From: an uncultured Clostridium sp.
Lineage (GTDB): Bacteria; Bacillota; Clostridia; TANB77; CAG-508
Length of the DNA stretch: 64,000 bases
Assembly: GCA_948473335.1 (NCBI GenBank)
Contig: CAOKXF010000001.1
Span: forward strand, 62,001 to 126,000
Direction: 5' to 3'
Of the stretch, positions 8,501-18,699 are shown piece by piece. The position numbers and the translations under genes are program-made. Position 1 is the first letter of the stretch, and every line of letters starts with the position of its first letter. Below the pieces are notes generated by a model that searched no databases, had not been told where the DNA came from, and saw only the letters and a list, made by a program, of their open reading frames with translations.

Positions 8501-9073
8501 TCATAGTGTAGACATATCACCTTTGAATTGTATTCTTTTTTCATATGATGTGGGGTATATGAAAGCAGCCTGTTCTTCTTCTGACAAATCATCGAAGGAA
8601 TACTTAAGATAGCGACTTTCGCCATCCATTATATTTTCAAAAGTATTTTCCTCAAATGATATAGCTATTTTCCCTTCACTTGTAAGAAAAAGAAAATACT
8701 TATCAGACAAAGCAATAAATTGACCGTTTTCAATACATGCATCAGCATACGATGCACCGGTTTTGCCAGAGTTTTCTCCTAACAAATAAATACTATCCGA
8801 AAAATAATATACAACAATATTATCATTAGGAGTATCAAAATAGTAGATGAAAAATTCTTCGCCGAAACCAGGCATGTTATACTCACCCCTAGGTGTTAAT
8901 TCTAGCTTGTAATCTTCGATTTTTTTAGTAATTTCTGCCATGTTATCCATCTTTTCTTTAGCCGCTACTAATGACCGAGGGGCAAAAGTTGCACAAGCTA
9001 CATTAGCAAGTACTACGCTTAATAAAAAACAAAGCGCCTTGATTCGTGATGTGTGGATGTTAAGATTTTTCAT
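8501..9073 (-). CDS. Unknown secreted or membrane-attached protein of atypical composition
   Basis: Not recognised. The 190-aa product starts with a basic segment and a hydrophobic helix (about 13-29) ending in a Cys/Ala-rich stretch (NVACATFA). That can be read as a signal peptide; the cysteine lacks a proper lipobox because the -3 residue is Asn. The rest is acidic and rich in Phe/Tyr, suggesting a beta-rich extracellular domain. GGAGG sits 8 nt before the chosen ATG at 9073; an ATG 15 nt earlier overlaps that site. Codon use is unlike the neighbours: more GC, a CGG codon (8975-8977) and mixed third positions. It has its own promoter and lies alone between mreB and rho, suggesting lateral acquisition. 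Confidence 0.7.
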   Translation of the reverse strand: MKNLNIHTSRIKALCFLLSVVLANVACATFAPRSLVAAKEKMDNMAEITKKIEDYKLELTPRGEYNMPGFGEEFFIYYFDTPNDNIVVYYFSDSIYLLGENSGKTGASYADACIENGQFIALSDKYFLFLTSEGKIAISFEENTFENIMDGESRYLKYSFDDLSEEEQAAFIYPTSYEKRIQFKGDMSTL

Positions 9074-9127
9074 GTTGAGTTCCTCCATTTTTTCCTCATT
9101 ATTAGTTTTTGAGCTATTTAAGCCCTA

Positions 9128-9157
9128 TTAATATAATTATATAGTATGTTATGTCAA
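9128..9157 (-). promoter_or_regulatory. Promoter for the gene at 8501-9073
   Basis: On the minus strand, TTGACA (complement of 9152-9157) is followed after 18 nt by TATTAA (complement of 9128-9133). A consensus -35 box and a fair -10 box. Confidence 0.5.
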
Positions 9158-9217
9158 AAAACAAGTATAACATTGTAATAAACATAATTAAAATTTTAAA
9201 ATCTTTTCCTAAATAAC

Positions 9218-9246
9218 TTCACAAAAATGGAAAAATATGTTATAAT
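9218..9246 (+). promoter_or_regulatory. Sigma-A type promoter for rho
   Basis: TTCACA (9218-9223), exactly 17 nt, TATAAT (9241-9246). It gives a leader of about 120 nt, A-rich and pyrimidine-poor in its last half. Confidence 0.75.
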
Positions 9247-9371
9247 CAAAAAGTCAGAAAGTTAGACAAAGTTAAAATTCAAAATTAATTAAATTATTTG
9301 TATTCTATATTTTCCCAAATAAAAAAGAATAAGTAAATAGTATAAATAATAAATAAAATAAGGAGGAGTAT

Positions 9372-10766
9372 ATGACTGAGTTAGAGAAAATGACTCTATC
9401 AGAGTTAAGAGAATTAGCAAAAGAAAGGAACATAAAAAATATATCAAAATTAAAAAAAGAAGAATTAATAGGAGTAATAAAAGATATACAGAAATCAATA
9501 ATACGCACAGAGAATAGAACCATACAAAAACAAGAAAAAAGCGAAGTAGAAATATCACAAGAAATTACATATGACCAAAATGATAGTGAAGACCAATTAA
9601 ATGAAGAGATTGGAGAAACTATAGTAGGATATAAATTAACAAATAGTGAAGACGAAATAGTAGAAGGAATATTAGAAGTATTACCAGATGGGTACGGATT
9701 TTTAAGAGGAGACAATTACTTAACAAGTCCAAGAGACGTGTACATATCACCAATACAAATAAGAAGATTTAGACTAGACACAGGAGATATGGTAAAAGGA
9801 ATATCAAGATGTAAAGAAGGAGAAAAATTCCCATCATTAATATTTGTAGGCGAAGTAAATGGAGAACATCCAGAAAAGGCATTAAGAAGAAAGAGATTTG
9901 ATGAGTTAACACCAATATATGCAGAAGAAAGATTAAAACTAGAAACAAAATCAAATGATTATGCAATGAGAATAATAGACTTAATGTCACCAATAGGAAA
10001 AGGACAAAGAGGAATGATAGTAGCGCCACCAAAAGTAGGAAAAACAACCCTATTAAAGAAAATAGCAAATAGTATAACAGAAAATAACCCAGAAGTAGAA
10101 TTAATAGTATTGTTAATAGATGAAAGACCGGAAGAAGTAACAGATATGAGAAGATCAATAAAAGGACAAGTAATATATTCAACATTTGACGAATTACCAG
10201 AACATCATGTAAAAGTTGCAGAGATGGTACTAGAAAGAGCAAAAAGAATAATAGAACAAAATAAAGATGTTGTAATATTATTAGATAGTATAACACGTTT
10301 AGCAAGAGCATACAATTTAAGTATACCATCATCAGGAAGAACATTATCAGGTGGACTAGATCCAGCAGCATTACATAAACCAAAGAAATTCTTTGGAGCA
10401 GCAAGAAACATAGAAAATGGAGGAAGTCTAACAATATTAGCAACAGCATTAATAGAAACAGGAAGTAGAATGGATGATGTAATATTTGAAGAATTTAAAG
10501 GAACAGGAAATATGGAAGTACACTTAGATAGAAAATTATCTGAAAAGCGTATATTCCCAGCCATAGACATAAACAAATCAGGAACACGAAGAGAAGACTT
10601 GTTATTAACACAAAAAGAATATGAGACAGTATTTGCATTAAGAAAAGCACTAAGTTCTCTACCAGTTGCTGATGTAACAGAACAAATTATAACTCAAATG
10701 ACACAAACAAAACATAATGCAGAGTTTTTAGACAGAATAGATACATTTTTAAGAAGATTTAAATAA
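9372..10766 (+). CDS. rho: Transcription termination factor Rho
   Basis: Hexameric RNA translocase that ends transcription of untranslated RNA. The 464-aa protein has the Rho-N SAP-like domain ([21 protein letters not shown], first 30 residues), then an acidic linker (about 40-85) unique to this lineage. The cold-shock RNA-binding domain follows ([16 protein letters not shown], about 103-120). The ATPase has Walker A PPKVGKTT (about 219-226), the [12 protein letters not shown] motif and the Q/R-loop region near [12 protein letters not shown]. All key residues are present. AGGAGG precedes ATG. A palindromic repeat at 10821-10864 with a T-run forms its terminator. Confidence 0.97.
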   Translation: MTELEKMTLSELRELAKERNIKNISKLKKEELIGVIKDIQKSIIRTENRTIQKQEKSEVEISQEITYDQNDSEDQLNEEIGETIVGYKLTNSEDEIVEGILEVLPDGYGFLRGDNYLTSPRDVYISPIQIRRFRLDTGDMVKGISRCKEGEKFPSLIFVGEVNGEHPEKALRRKRFDELTPIYAEERLKLETKSNDYAMRIIDLMSPIGKGQRGMIVAPPKVGKTTLLKKIANSITENNPEVELIVLLIDERPEEVTDMRRSIKGQVIYSTFDELPEHHVKVAEMVLERAKRIIEQNKDVVILLDSITRLARAYNLSIPSSGRTLSGGLDPAALHKPKKFFGAARNIENGGSLTILATALIETGSRMDDVIFEEFKGTGNMEVHLDRKLSEKRIFPAIDINKSGTRREDLLLTQKEYETVFALRKALSSLPVADVTEQIITQMTQTKHNAEFLDRIDTFLRRFK

Positions 10767-10820
10767 TTAAATTCGTAAAACATAGAAGTTAAGGAAATTA
10801 TAACATATTTTCAAAGACAG

Positions 10821-10871
10821 CTGATTTACTAATGGACGCATATCTGTACTCATTAGTAAATCAGTATTTTT
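10821..10871 (+). terminator. Palindromic repeat A1, terminator of rho
   Basis: CTGATTTACTAATG (10821-10834) pairs perfectly with CATTAGTAAATCAG (10851-10864), then a T-rich tail (10865-10872). The same core, TTTACTAATGG...CATTAGTAAA, occurs in at least six other intergenic sites. Confidence 0.8.
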
Positions 10872-10882
10872 TAATATTCATG

Positions 10883-11130
10883 CACATTAGTAAAACAGTT
10901 GATATAAGTGGGAAAGAATAAAAAGGAAGAGAAGAACAGATAGTAGTATAAAAAATAAAAACACAAAAAAACACCTTGTTTGCTAATGGGCGCATATCTG
11001 CGCCCATTAGTAAAACAGTTGATATAAGTGGGAAAGATAAAAAAAGAGAAGAACAGATGGTAGTATAAAAAATAAAAACACAAAAAAACACCTTGTTTAC
11101 TAATAGGCGCATATCCGCGCCCATTAGTAA
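10883..11130 (+). repeat. Tandem duplication (about 118-bp unit) with palindromes A3 and A4
   Basis: The segment 10883-11000 recurs almost unchanged at 11003-11118. Shared parts are ACAGTTGATATAAGTGGG, GAAGAACAGAT and ACAAAAAAACACCTTGTTT. Each unit ends in a palindrome: CTAATGGGCG (10983-10992) with CGCCCATTAG (11001-11010), and TTTACTAAT-AGGCGC...GCGCCCATTAGTAAA (11097-11131). No credible gene occupies it. Two open frames on the minus strand across the two units encode the same low-complexity peptide and are by-products of the repeat. It fills most of the 577-nt space between rho and trpS. Confidence 0.85.
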
Positions 11131-11343
11131 AGCAACTGAAATATAAGTAAATATAAAAGATTAGATGAAAAAGATAGTTTATATGGAGAGAAAAGATTAA
11201 ATAAAATAAGAATGTACAAAAAAAGCCTTTATAAAAAATAAAAATATGATATAATAAACAATAAGAATATGAAAAATCAAAAGAATAATATAAAAATAAA
11301 AGAAACAATAATAAAAAATATAAAAATGTAAGGAAGGACGAAA

Positions 11344-12351
11344 ATGAAAAATAAAAGAATATTAACAGGAGATAGGCCAACAGGGAAAATGCATATAGGG
11401 CATTATTTTGGATCACTAAAAAATAGAGTAAAAATGCAGGAAGAATATGAAACATATATAGAGATAGCAGATGTTCAAGCATTAACAGATAATTTTAATA
11501 ATCCTGAAAAAGTAAGAAAAAATGTAAGAGAAATAGCGCTTGACTATTTATCAGTAGGAATAGACCCTAAAAAAGCAACGATATTTATACAATCAATGAT
11601 ACCAGAAATAGCAGAATTAACAGTGTATTATTCAAATTTAGTAACAATAGCAAGACTAGAAAGAAATCCAACAGTCAAAACAGAAATAGCACAAAAAAAA
11701 GAACTATTTGGAGAAAGTGTAACATATGGATTTTTAGGATACCCAGTAAGTCAAGCAGCAGATATAACAGCATTTAAAGGAGAATTAGTACCAGCAGGAG
11801 AAGACCAAATGCCATTAATAGAGCAATGTAGAGAAATTGTAAGAAAATTCAATAGCATATATGGAGAAATATTAAAAGAACCAGAAATAGTATTATCAGA
11901 AGCAAAAAGAATAAAAGGACTAGATGGAAATGAAAAAATGGGAAAATCATTAGGTAATGCAATATACTTATCAGACAGTCCAGAAGAAATAACAAAAAAA
12001 GTAATGGGAGCAGTAACAGATCCAAATAGAATAAAAAAAGACGATTTAGGAAATCCTGATATATGTATGGTAGCATATTATCATAATTTATTTACAAATA
12101 AGGAAGAATATAAAATAGTATGTGAAGAATGTAAAGCTGGAAAAAGAGGATGTGTAGCATGCAAGAAACAATTAGCTCAAAATATAATAGACAAATTAGA
12201 ACCAATAAGGGAAAAAAGAAAATATTATGAAGAAAGACCAGAGCTAGTAGACCAAATATTAATAGAAGGAACAAATAAAGCAAGACAGATAGCAAAAGAA
12301 ACAATGGAAGAAGTAAAAGAAGCAATGAAATTAGACTATTTTAGAAAGTAG
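11344..12351 (+). CDS. trpS: Tryptophanyl-tRNA synthetase with iron-sulfur-type cysteine motif
   Basis: Charges tRNA-Trp. The 335-aa class I synthetase has the HIGH motif at 17-20 (MHIGHYFGSL), the KMSKS counterpart KMGKS near 198-202, and the AGEDQ tryptophan/ATP region. A cysteine cluster sits at 241, 260, 263, 270 and 273, including C-x6-C-x2-C. This resembles the C-x22-C-x6-C-x2-C motif that binds a [4Fe-4S] cluster in Thermotoga maritima TrpRS near the anticodon-binding region. No T-box leader is visible upstream. A TATAAT at 11250-11255 with a weak -35 may start the transcript. Confidence 0.95.
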   Translation: MKNKRILTGDRPTGKMHIGHYFGSLKNRVKMQEEYETYIEIADVQALTDNFNNPEKVRKNVREIALDYLSVGIDPKKATIFIQSMIPEIAELTVYYSNLVTIARLERNPTVKTEIAQKKELFGESVTYGFLGYPVSQAADITAFKGELVPAGEDQMPLIEQCREIVRKFNSIYGEILKEPEIVLSEAKRIKGLDGNEKMGKSLGNAIYLSDSPEEITKKVMGAVTDPNRIKKDDLGNPDICMVAYYHNLFTNKEEYKIVCEECKAGKRGCVACKKQLAQNIIDKLEPIREKRKYYEERPELVDQILIEGTNKARQIAKETMEEVKEAMKLDYFRK

Positions 12352-12449
12352 TAAAAATTTGTAAGTAAAGAAAACAAAAGTAAATAATACAAGAACAAAT
12401 AATACAAAAGAGAATAAAAGTAATAAATAAAAAAGCAAGGAGAATGTAA

Positions 12450-13724
<1,275 letters not shown>

Positions 13725-13737
13725 AGGAGAAATACAA

Positions 13738-14745
13738 ATGGAAGAAGATAGTATAATAAGTCCAGAATTATTAGATAATCAAGAAGAAAGATTAGAAAAT
13801 TCGTTAAGACCAAAAACATTAGATGAATATATAGGACAAGATAAAGTAAAAGAAAATATGAAAATATATATAGAGGCTGCCAAGAAAAGAGGAGAGCCTC
13901 TTGACCATTGTTTATTTTATGGACCACCAGGATTAGGAAAAACGACACTATCAAATATAATATCAAATGAAATGAACTCAAATATAAAAATAACATCAGG
14001 ACCAGCAATATCAAAAGCAGGAGATTTAGCGGCACTATTAACAAACTTATCAGAATTTGATGTTTTATTTATAGATGAGATACATAGACTAAGTAAAAGT
14101 GTAGAAGAAATATTATATCCAGCATTAGAAGATTATACACTAGATATAATAATAGGGAAGGGACCAAGTGCAAGATCAATAAGATTAGACTTACCAAAAT
14201 TCACTCTGATTGGAGCAACAACAAAAGCAGGTTCACTTACAACACCATTAAGAGATAGATTTGGAATAATACACAAACTAGAATTATATACACCAAAAGA
14301 TTTATGCACAATAGTAAAAAGGTCAAGCAAAATATTAGAAGTAGAAATAGATGAGCAAGCAGCAATGGAAATAGCAACACGTTCAAGAGGAACACCAAGA
14401 ATAGCAAATAGGTTATTAAAGAGAGTAAGAGATTATGCATCAGTATTAGGAGATGGAGAAATAACATTAAAAATAACGAAACTAGCATTAAACAAATTAG
14501 AAATAGATGAATTAGGATTAGACGAAGTAGACAGAAAAATGTTAGATGTTATGATAACACAATATAAAGGAAGACCAGTGGGAATTGAGACATTAGCAAC
14601 TACATTAGGAGAAGAAATAGATACAATTGAAGATGTATATGAACCATATTTAATACAAATAGGTTTTATAGCAAGAACACCAAGAGGAAGGATACCACTT
14701 CCACCAGCATATGGACATTTAGGATATCCAGTACCACAAGATTAG
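13738..14745 (+). CDS. ruvB: Holliday junction branch-migration helicase RuvB
   Basis: Hexameric AAA+ motor that drives branch migration with RuvA. The 335-aa protein has [12 protein letters not shown] (about 20-31), Walker [10 protein letters not shown] (62-70), Walker B FIDEIHRL, sensor 1 GATTKAG with the RDRFG arginine finger, and the winged-helix end [11 protein letters not shown] place the start at 13738 because AAAGGAG ends 9 nt before it; an earlier in-frame ATG (13708) lies inside obgE and precedes that site. ruvA is not adjacent, unlike the usual ruvAB pair. Confidence 0.97.
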   Translation: MEEDSIISPELLDNQEERLENSLRPKTLDEYIGQDKVKENMKIYIEAAKKRGEPLDHCLFYGPPGLGKTTLSNIISNEMNSNIKITSGPAISKAGDLAALLTNLSEFDVLFIDEIHRLSKSVEEILYPALEDYTLDIIIGKGPSARSIRLDLPKFTLIGATTKAGSLTTPLRDRFGIIHKLELYTPKDLCTIVKRSSKILEVEIDEQAAMEIATRSRGTPRIANRLLKRVRDYASVLGDGEITLKITKLALNKLEIDELGLDEVDRKMLDVMITQYKGRPVGIETLATTLGEEIDTIEDVYEPYLIQIGFIARTPRGRIPLPPAYGHLGYPVPQD

Positions 14746-14816
14746 TAGAACTTCAGAATAAACAGATAGATAACAAATATATCAAATTATATTAAAATGT
14801 AGTAAAAGAGGAAAAT

Positions 14817-15899
14817 ATGAAAAAAGAAAGAAAAACAAATATTGAACTATTAAGAATTATAGCAATGATACTAATAATAAGTTTTCATTATGTTTATAAA
14901 AGTAATTTTACATTTGAAGAACTTTCTGTAAATTCATTTATTGTAAAAGTGTTCTATATGTTTGGAGAGCTAGGTGTGAATTTATTTATCTTAATAACAG
15001 GATACTTCATGGTAACAGGAAAATTTTCAGTAAAAAAGTTAATTTATCTAATAATAGAAGTAAATTTCTATTATTTACTTTCAATTCTAATAGGACAGAA
15101 ATTAGGAACAATCCAATTAACAACAGCAAAAGATTATATGATGATATTTTTTCCAACAATACATGCAAGATATTGGTTTATAACAGCATATATAATTGTA
15201 TATATTCTTTCACCATATTTAAATATCTTAATTCAAAATATGAAGAAAAAAGAATATCAAAGATTACTAATGATTTTATTATTAATATGGTGTATTATAC
15301 CAACAATATTTGGAGTATTTTATAATACAACAGAAAACATGCTTTTTTATTCAAGACTAATATGGCTAATTGTTATGTATTTAGTAGGAGCATATATTAA
15401 ATTATATCCTATAGAAATATTTTCTAAGAAAAGAAATTCTATTTTATGTACCATATTAACATTTACATGTATGCTCGTATCAATAGTAATTATATATAAG
15501 TTTAAAAATATATTCGAGAAATTAGGAACAACAGAAATTGCATATTTCTGGACACCAAATACAATGCTAATGTTTTTACTAAGTGTATCAATATTTGAGA
15601 TATTCTTAAATATAAAAATGAAATCTATAAAAATAGTAAATATAATAGCATCAACAACATTAGGTATTTATATGATACATGATGGAGTTTTACAAAGATA
15701 TATTTGGGATACTATTTTTAAGACAACTGAACATCTATCCAATAATAGTTGGAAAATCATAATAGATATTATGATAGCTACAATTATTATATTTATTGTT
15801 GGCACAATAATAGATTTAATAAGACAATTCATAGAGAAAATTACAATTAAGAAAATATTAGATTTAAAAACATTCAATAGAAAAAGTGAGGAAAAATAA
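14817..15899 (+). CDS. Acyltransferase-3 family membrane protein
   Basis: Predicted integral membrane O-acyltransferase that adds acetyl or a related group to a surface glycan or lipid. The 360-aa protein has about ten hydrophobic helices. The family start is visible: RKTNIELLRIIAMILIISFHY, with the conserved histidine near residue 24, then GELGVNLFILITGYF. The ARYWFITAYIIVYILSPYLN region matches the family middle. GAGGA lies before ATG. It is co-directional with ruvB but separated by 71 nt. The next promoter (15932) lies just after its stop. Confidence 0.85.
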   Translation: MKKERKTNIELLRIIAMILIISFHYVYKSNFTFEELSVNSFIVKVFYMFGELGVNLFILITGYFMVTGKFSVKKLIYLIIEVNFYYLLSILIGQKLGTIQLTTAKDYMMIFFPTIHARYWFITAYIIVYILSPYLNILIQNMKKKEYQRLLMILLLIWCIIPTIFGVFYNTTENMLFYSRLIWLIVMYLVGAYIKLYPIEIFSKKRNSILCTILTFTCMLVSIVIIYKFKNIFEKLGTTEIAYFWTPNTMLMFLLSVSIFEIFLNIKMKSIKIVNIIASTTLGIYMIHDGVLQRYIWDTIFKTTEHLSNNSWKIIIDIMIATIIIFIVGTIIDLIRQFIEKITIKKILDLKTFNRKSEEK

Positions 15900-15931
15900 T
15901 TATAATACTTTGATGACAGCTTTTACAACTA

Positions 15932-15960
15932 TTGAAAAAGAAAAATTAACAATGTATAAT
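15932..15960 (+). promoter_or_regulatory. Sigma-A type promoter for folD
   Basis: TTGAAA (15932-15937), 17 nt, TATAAT (15955-15960). It lies inside a longer open frame that would extend FolD upstream and so supports the shorter start at 16039. Confidence 0.75.
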
Positions 15961-16038
15961 AGCAAAGAAATAGACAAGAAGGAGACAAAAGGAATACAAA
16001 AAAAGAGGACACAAGAAAGGAAAAGGAGGAAAATTAGA

Positions 16039-16887
16039 ATGGCAACAGTAATAGATGGAAAACAATTAGCTCAAAAGATAAGAAACAAATTAAAAATAAA
16101 ATGTGAAGAGATAAAACAAACGGGAACAATACCCAAGTTAGCAGTAATATTAGTAGGAGATGATAAAGCATCAAAAGTATATGTCAGAAATAAAAACAAA
16201 GCATGTGAAGAAGTAGGAATACAATTTCAAGAATACATATTAGAAGGAGAAGCAACAACACAAGAAGAGCTAATAAAATTAATACAGGAACTAAACGAAG
16301 ATAAAAGTATACATGGAATACTATTACAAAGTCCAATACCAAAACACTTAGACATAAATGAAGCATTTAGAGCAATAGCACCAAACAAAGATGTAGACGG
16401 ATTTAATCCAATAAATGTTGGCAAGTTATGTTTAGGACAAGATACATTTATATCATGCACGCCATATGGAATAATGAAAATGTTTGAAGAATATGACATA
16501 GAATTAGAAGGAAAAAGAGTAGTAATAATAGGAAGAAGTAATATAGTAGGAAAACCATTAATACAAACATGTTTAAATAAAAATGCAACAGTAACAGTAT
16601 GCCATTCAAGAACACAAAATTTACCAGAAATTACAAAACAAGCAGATATATTAATAGCAGCTATAGGAAAATCAAAGTTTATAAAGTCAGAAATGATAAA
16701 AGATGGAGCAGTAGTAATAGATGTAGGAATAAACAGAGGAGAAGATGGAAAATTAACAGGAGATGTTGATTATGAAGAACTAGAAAAGAAAGCAAGTTAT
16801 ATAACACCAGTACCAGGAGGAGTAGGACCAATGACAATAGCAATGCTAATGAATAATGTAATAAAGGCAGCAGGACAAACCAAATAA
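16039..16887 (+). CDS. folD: Methylenetetrahydrofolate dehydrogenase / methenyl-THF cyclohydrolase
   Basis: Bifunctional one-carbon enzyme interconverting methylene-, methenyl- and formyl-THF. The 282-aa protein has the catalytic lysine motif VGDDKASKVYVRNKNKA (about 36-52), GILLQSPIPKHL, the DVDGFNPINVGKL motif, and the NADP-binding GRSNIVGKP (165-173). PGGVGPMT closes the enzyme. AAAGGAGG ends 9 nt before ATG 16039. The longer in-frame start at 15886 overlaps the acyltransferase and spans a promoter, so it is rejected. A repeat B hairpin begins at the stop codon. Confidence 0.96.
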   Translation: MATVIDGKQLAQKIRNKLKIKCEEIKQTGTIPKLAVILVGDDKASKVYVRNKNKACEEVGIQFQEYILEGEATTQEELIKLIQELNEDKSIHGILLQSPIPKHLDINEAFRAIAPNKDVDGFNPINVGKLCLGQDTFISCTPYGIMKMFEEYDIELEGKRVVIIGRSNIVGKPLIQTCLNKNATVTVCHSRTQNLPEITKQADILIAAIGKSKFIKSEMIKDGAVVIDVGINRGEDGKLTGDVDYEELEKKASYITPVPGGVGPMTIAMLMNNVIKAAGQTK

Positions 16888-16934
16888 GAAAAGTGATTTC
16901 GTCACATGTGCATTTTGCTTCGCAAATATGCACA
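16886..16934 (+). repeat. Repeat B, copy 1 (hairpin after folD)
   Basis: Starts at the folD stop. Contains TTCGTCACATGTGCATTTTG, then CTTCGCAAATATGCACA; TGTGCATTTTGC pairs with GCAAATATGCACA with one bulge. A second copy follows the stop codon of the kinase gene at 40802. Confidence 0.75.
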
Positions 16935-17860
16935 AAAGAAAATCTAATCCCACACTGCAAAAAAGAAAGGAGAAATCAACTATAAGCGAGAACGAGAAAA
17001 AGTGTTGGATATGGGCAACATTAATAAAAGGAATAGGGGCAAGAAAAAAATTAAAGATAATAAATCAATTTAATAGTATAGAAGAATTATATAATGCAAC
17101 AAAAGAAGAATTGCTAGATAAAGAAGGAATAGGGGAAAATACAGCAAAAATAATACTAAATCAAGACAAGAGAAAAGAAGTTGAACAACATTTAAAATAT
17201 ATGAATAATAACAATATAGAAATAATAACAATAAAAGAAAAAGAATATCCTCAAATATTAAAGCAAATATATGATCCACCAATAGCAATATATTTGGTAG
17301 GAAATAAAAAAATATTAAATAATTTAAATATAGCAATAATAGGATGCAGAGAATGTAGTAATTATGGAAAGAACATAGCGAGACAATTAGCATATAATAT
17401 AGCAAAGAATAAAATAAACATAATAAGTGGATTAGCAAAAGGAATAGATACAGAAGCGCATATAGGAACGTTAGAAGCAAGAGAAAAAACAATAGCAGTA
17501 TTAGGGAATGGAATAGATACAATATATCCAAAAGAAAATGTTAAAATAGCAAAAAGAATAATACAAAATGGAGGAGCTATTATTTCAGAATATCCATTAG
17601 GGACTAAACCAGAAAAGAGAAATTTTCCTGAAAGAAATAGAATAGTAAGTGGAATGAGTAAAGGGATAATAGTGGTAGAAGCAAAAGAAAAAAGTGGAAC
17701 ATTAATAACAGTAGATTTTGCATTAGAACAGGGAAGAGATGTATTTGTAGTTCCAGGGAATCTAAGTTCAGAGAATTCAATAGGAACAAATGAATTGATA
17801 AAGCAAGGAGCTAAAATAATTACAGATTATAGAGATGTAATTGAAGAATATGAAGGTTGA
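16928..17860 (+). CDS. dprA: DNA processing protein DprA/Smf (start uncertain, possible AUA start at 16982)
   Basis: Binds incoming single-stranded DNA and loads RecA during transformation. The Rossmann-like core has IAIIGCREC, SGLAKGIDTEAHIGTL, VLGNGIDTIYP, SEYPLGTKP and the NFPERNRIVSGMSKGIIVVEA region, which are diagnostic. A small HhH-like domain (LIKGIGARKKLKIINQF) precedes it. The first ATG (16928) lies inside repeat B and has no ribosome-binding site. The only good site, AAAGGAG (16966-16972), points to the ATA codon at 16982. Starting there gives ISENEKKCWIW, the length normal for this family. No other ATG, GTG or TTG fits. The gene is 310 aa as listed, 292 from ATA. Confidence 0.92.
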   Translation: MHKRKSNPTLQKRKEKSTISENEKKCWIWATLIKGIGARKKLKIINQFNSIEELYNATKEELLDKEGIGENTAKIILNQDKRKEVEQHLKYMNNNNIEIITIKEKEYPQILKQIYDPPIAIYLVGNKKILNNLNIAIIGCRECSNYGKNIARQLAYNIAKNKINIISGLAKGIDTEAHIGTLEAREKTIAVLGNGIDTIYPKENVKIAKRIIQNGGAIISEYPLGTKPEKRNFPERNRIVSGMSKGIIVVEAKEKSGTLITVDFALEQGRDVFVVPGNLSSENSIGTNELIKQGAKIITDYRDVIEEYEG

Positions 17861-17914
17861 AAAAACACAATAGATAAATATGGAAATAAGAATAAATAAT
17901 AAACGGAGGATAGT

Positions 17915-18571
17915 ATGAAGAAATATTATATCGATTTGGATTATACAATGTTAGATACAACAAAATTTCATGATAAAAGGCGTACTATGTTACAAAGTTA
18001 TGGAATATCAATAGAAGAACAGAAAGACATGGAAAAATATATATCACAAGAGGAAAAAAGATTAATGAACCTTGACTATTTATGTACAAAACTATGTGAA
18101 AGACATAGTAGCTTACCAAGAGAAGAAATATTATCTAAAATACATAAAATTATAGGAGATTGTTACATGTATTTATATGATGATACAATAGAATTTTTAG
18201 AGTACCTAAAGAGTAAAGGTGATGAAGCAAATATATTAACATGGGGAGATAAAAGTTTACAAGAAGAAAAAATAAAAGGAACAAAATTAGAACCATATAT
18301 GAATAAAGTTATAATAACAGAAGAACTAAAGTATCTGATAGATATAGATTATGAAAATGGAATATTTATAGATGATAATCCAAGAGATTTAGAGGGACTA
18401 TATAGAAATAATCCTGAACAAGTAATAAGAATGAAAAGAGAGAGAGCGAAATATTCAGAATGTCCACTAAACATAAATATAAAAGAATATAAAAGTTTTA
18501 GAGATTTAAAACATGATTTAGAGCAAGAAGATTTGCAAAAGCAAAAATTTGATGAAGAGCAAGAATTATAA
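17915..18571 (+). CDS. HAD-superfamily hydrolase
   Basis: Probable phosphatase of unknown substrate. The 218-aa protein begins with the HAD motif I DLDYT (residues 7-11), in which the first Asp would be the nucleophile. TWGD near 110 corresponds to motif II (Ser/Thr), and FIDDNPRDLEGL at about 150-161 to motif IV. A mainly helical cap (about 20-75) lies between motifs I and II, as in C1-cap members. The last 30 residues are charged and coiled-coil-like. GGAGG lies 8 nt before ATG. It follows dprA by 54 nt and ends at a repeat C hairpin. Confidence 0.8.
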   Translation: MKKYYIDLDYTMLDTTKFHDKRRTMLQSYGISIEEQKDMEKYISQEEKRLMNLDYLCTKLCERHSSLPREEILSKIHKIIGDCYMYLYDDTIEFLEYLKSKGDEANILTWGDKSLQEEKIKGTKLEPYMNKVIITEELKYLIDIDYENGIFIDDNPRDLEGLYRNNPEQVIRMKRERAKYSECPLNINIKEYKSFRDLKHDLEQEDLQKQKFDEEQEL

Positions 18572-18617
18572 GGGAACCTAACCTTGTTGTATACGCAAAT
18601 TCTATACAATAAAAAAG
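18570..18617 (+). repeat. Repeat C, copy 1 (probable terminator)
   Basis: AAGGGAACCTAACCTTGTTG followed by TTGTATA-CGCAAATTC-TATACAA and an A-run. The hairpin TTGTATA/TATACAA has 7 bp. Copies: 40857-40912, and a partial one at 62935-62950. Confidence 0.6.
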
Positions 18618-18699
18618 GTGTGCATTATTGAAACTGGAAATTTCGATGTACATATGTGTTATTATATAAAATAATAGCTAACGAAAGGAATGTGAAAAT

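Noticed and set aside
9000..9060. Lipoprotein signal in the 8501-9073 product
   Set aside because: The cysteine is preceded by Asn-Val-Ala, not by the Leu/Val at -3 expected for a lipobox; only a general signal peptide is supported.
8940..9131. Plus-strand frame opposite the unknown secreted gene
   Set aside because: No ribosome-binding site, and it runs through the signal-peptide coding region and promoter of the minus-strand gene.
10983..11131. Possible CRISPR array from the repeated palindromes
   Set aside because: Only two units in tandem, about 118 bp each, with palindromes and no unique spacers; no cas gene nearby.
11131..11343. T-box leader before trpS (and before hisS at 45010)
   Set aside because: No T-box consensus (AGGGTGG-type) sequence or specifier stem is visible; the hisS gap is too short.
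10861..11482. Minus-strand open frames over the tandem repeats, with the same peptide repeated
   Set aside because: Low-complexity Leu/Phe/Tyr peptide with repeated segments; it reflects the repeated palindromes and the AT-rich sequence, with no ribosome-binding site.
15886..16041. N-terminally extended FolD from 15886
   Set aside because: The extension overlaps the previous gene, spans a good promoter and is not part of the FolD family; 16039 has an ideal ribosome-binding site.
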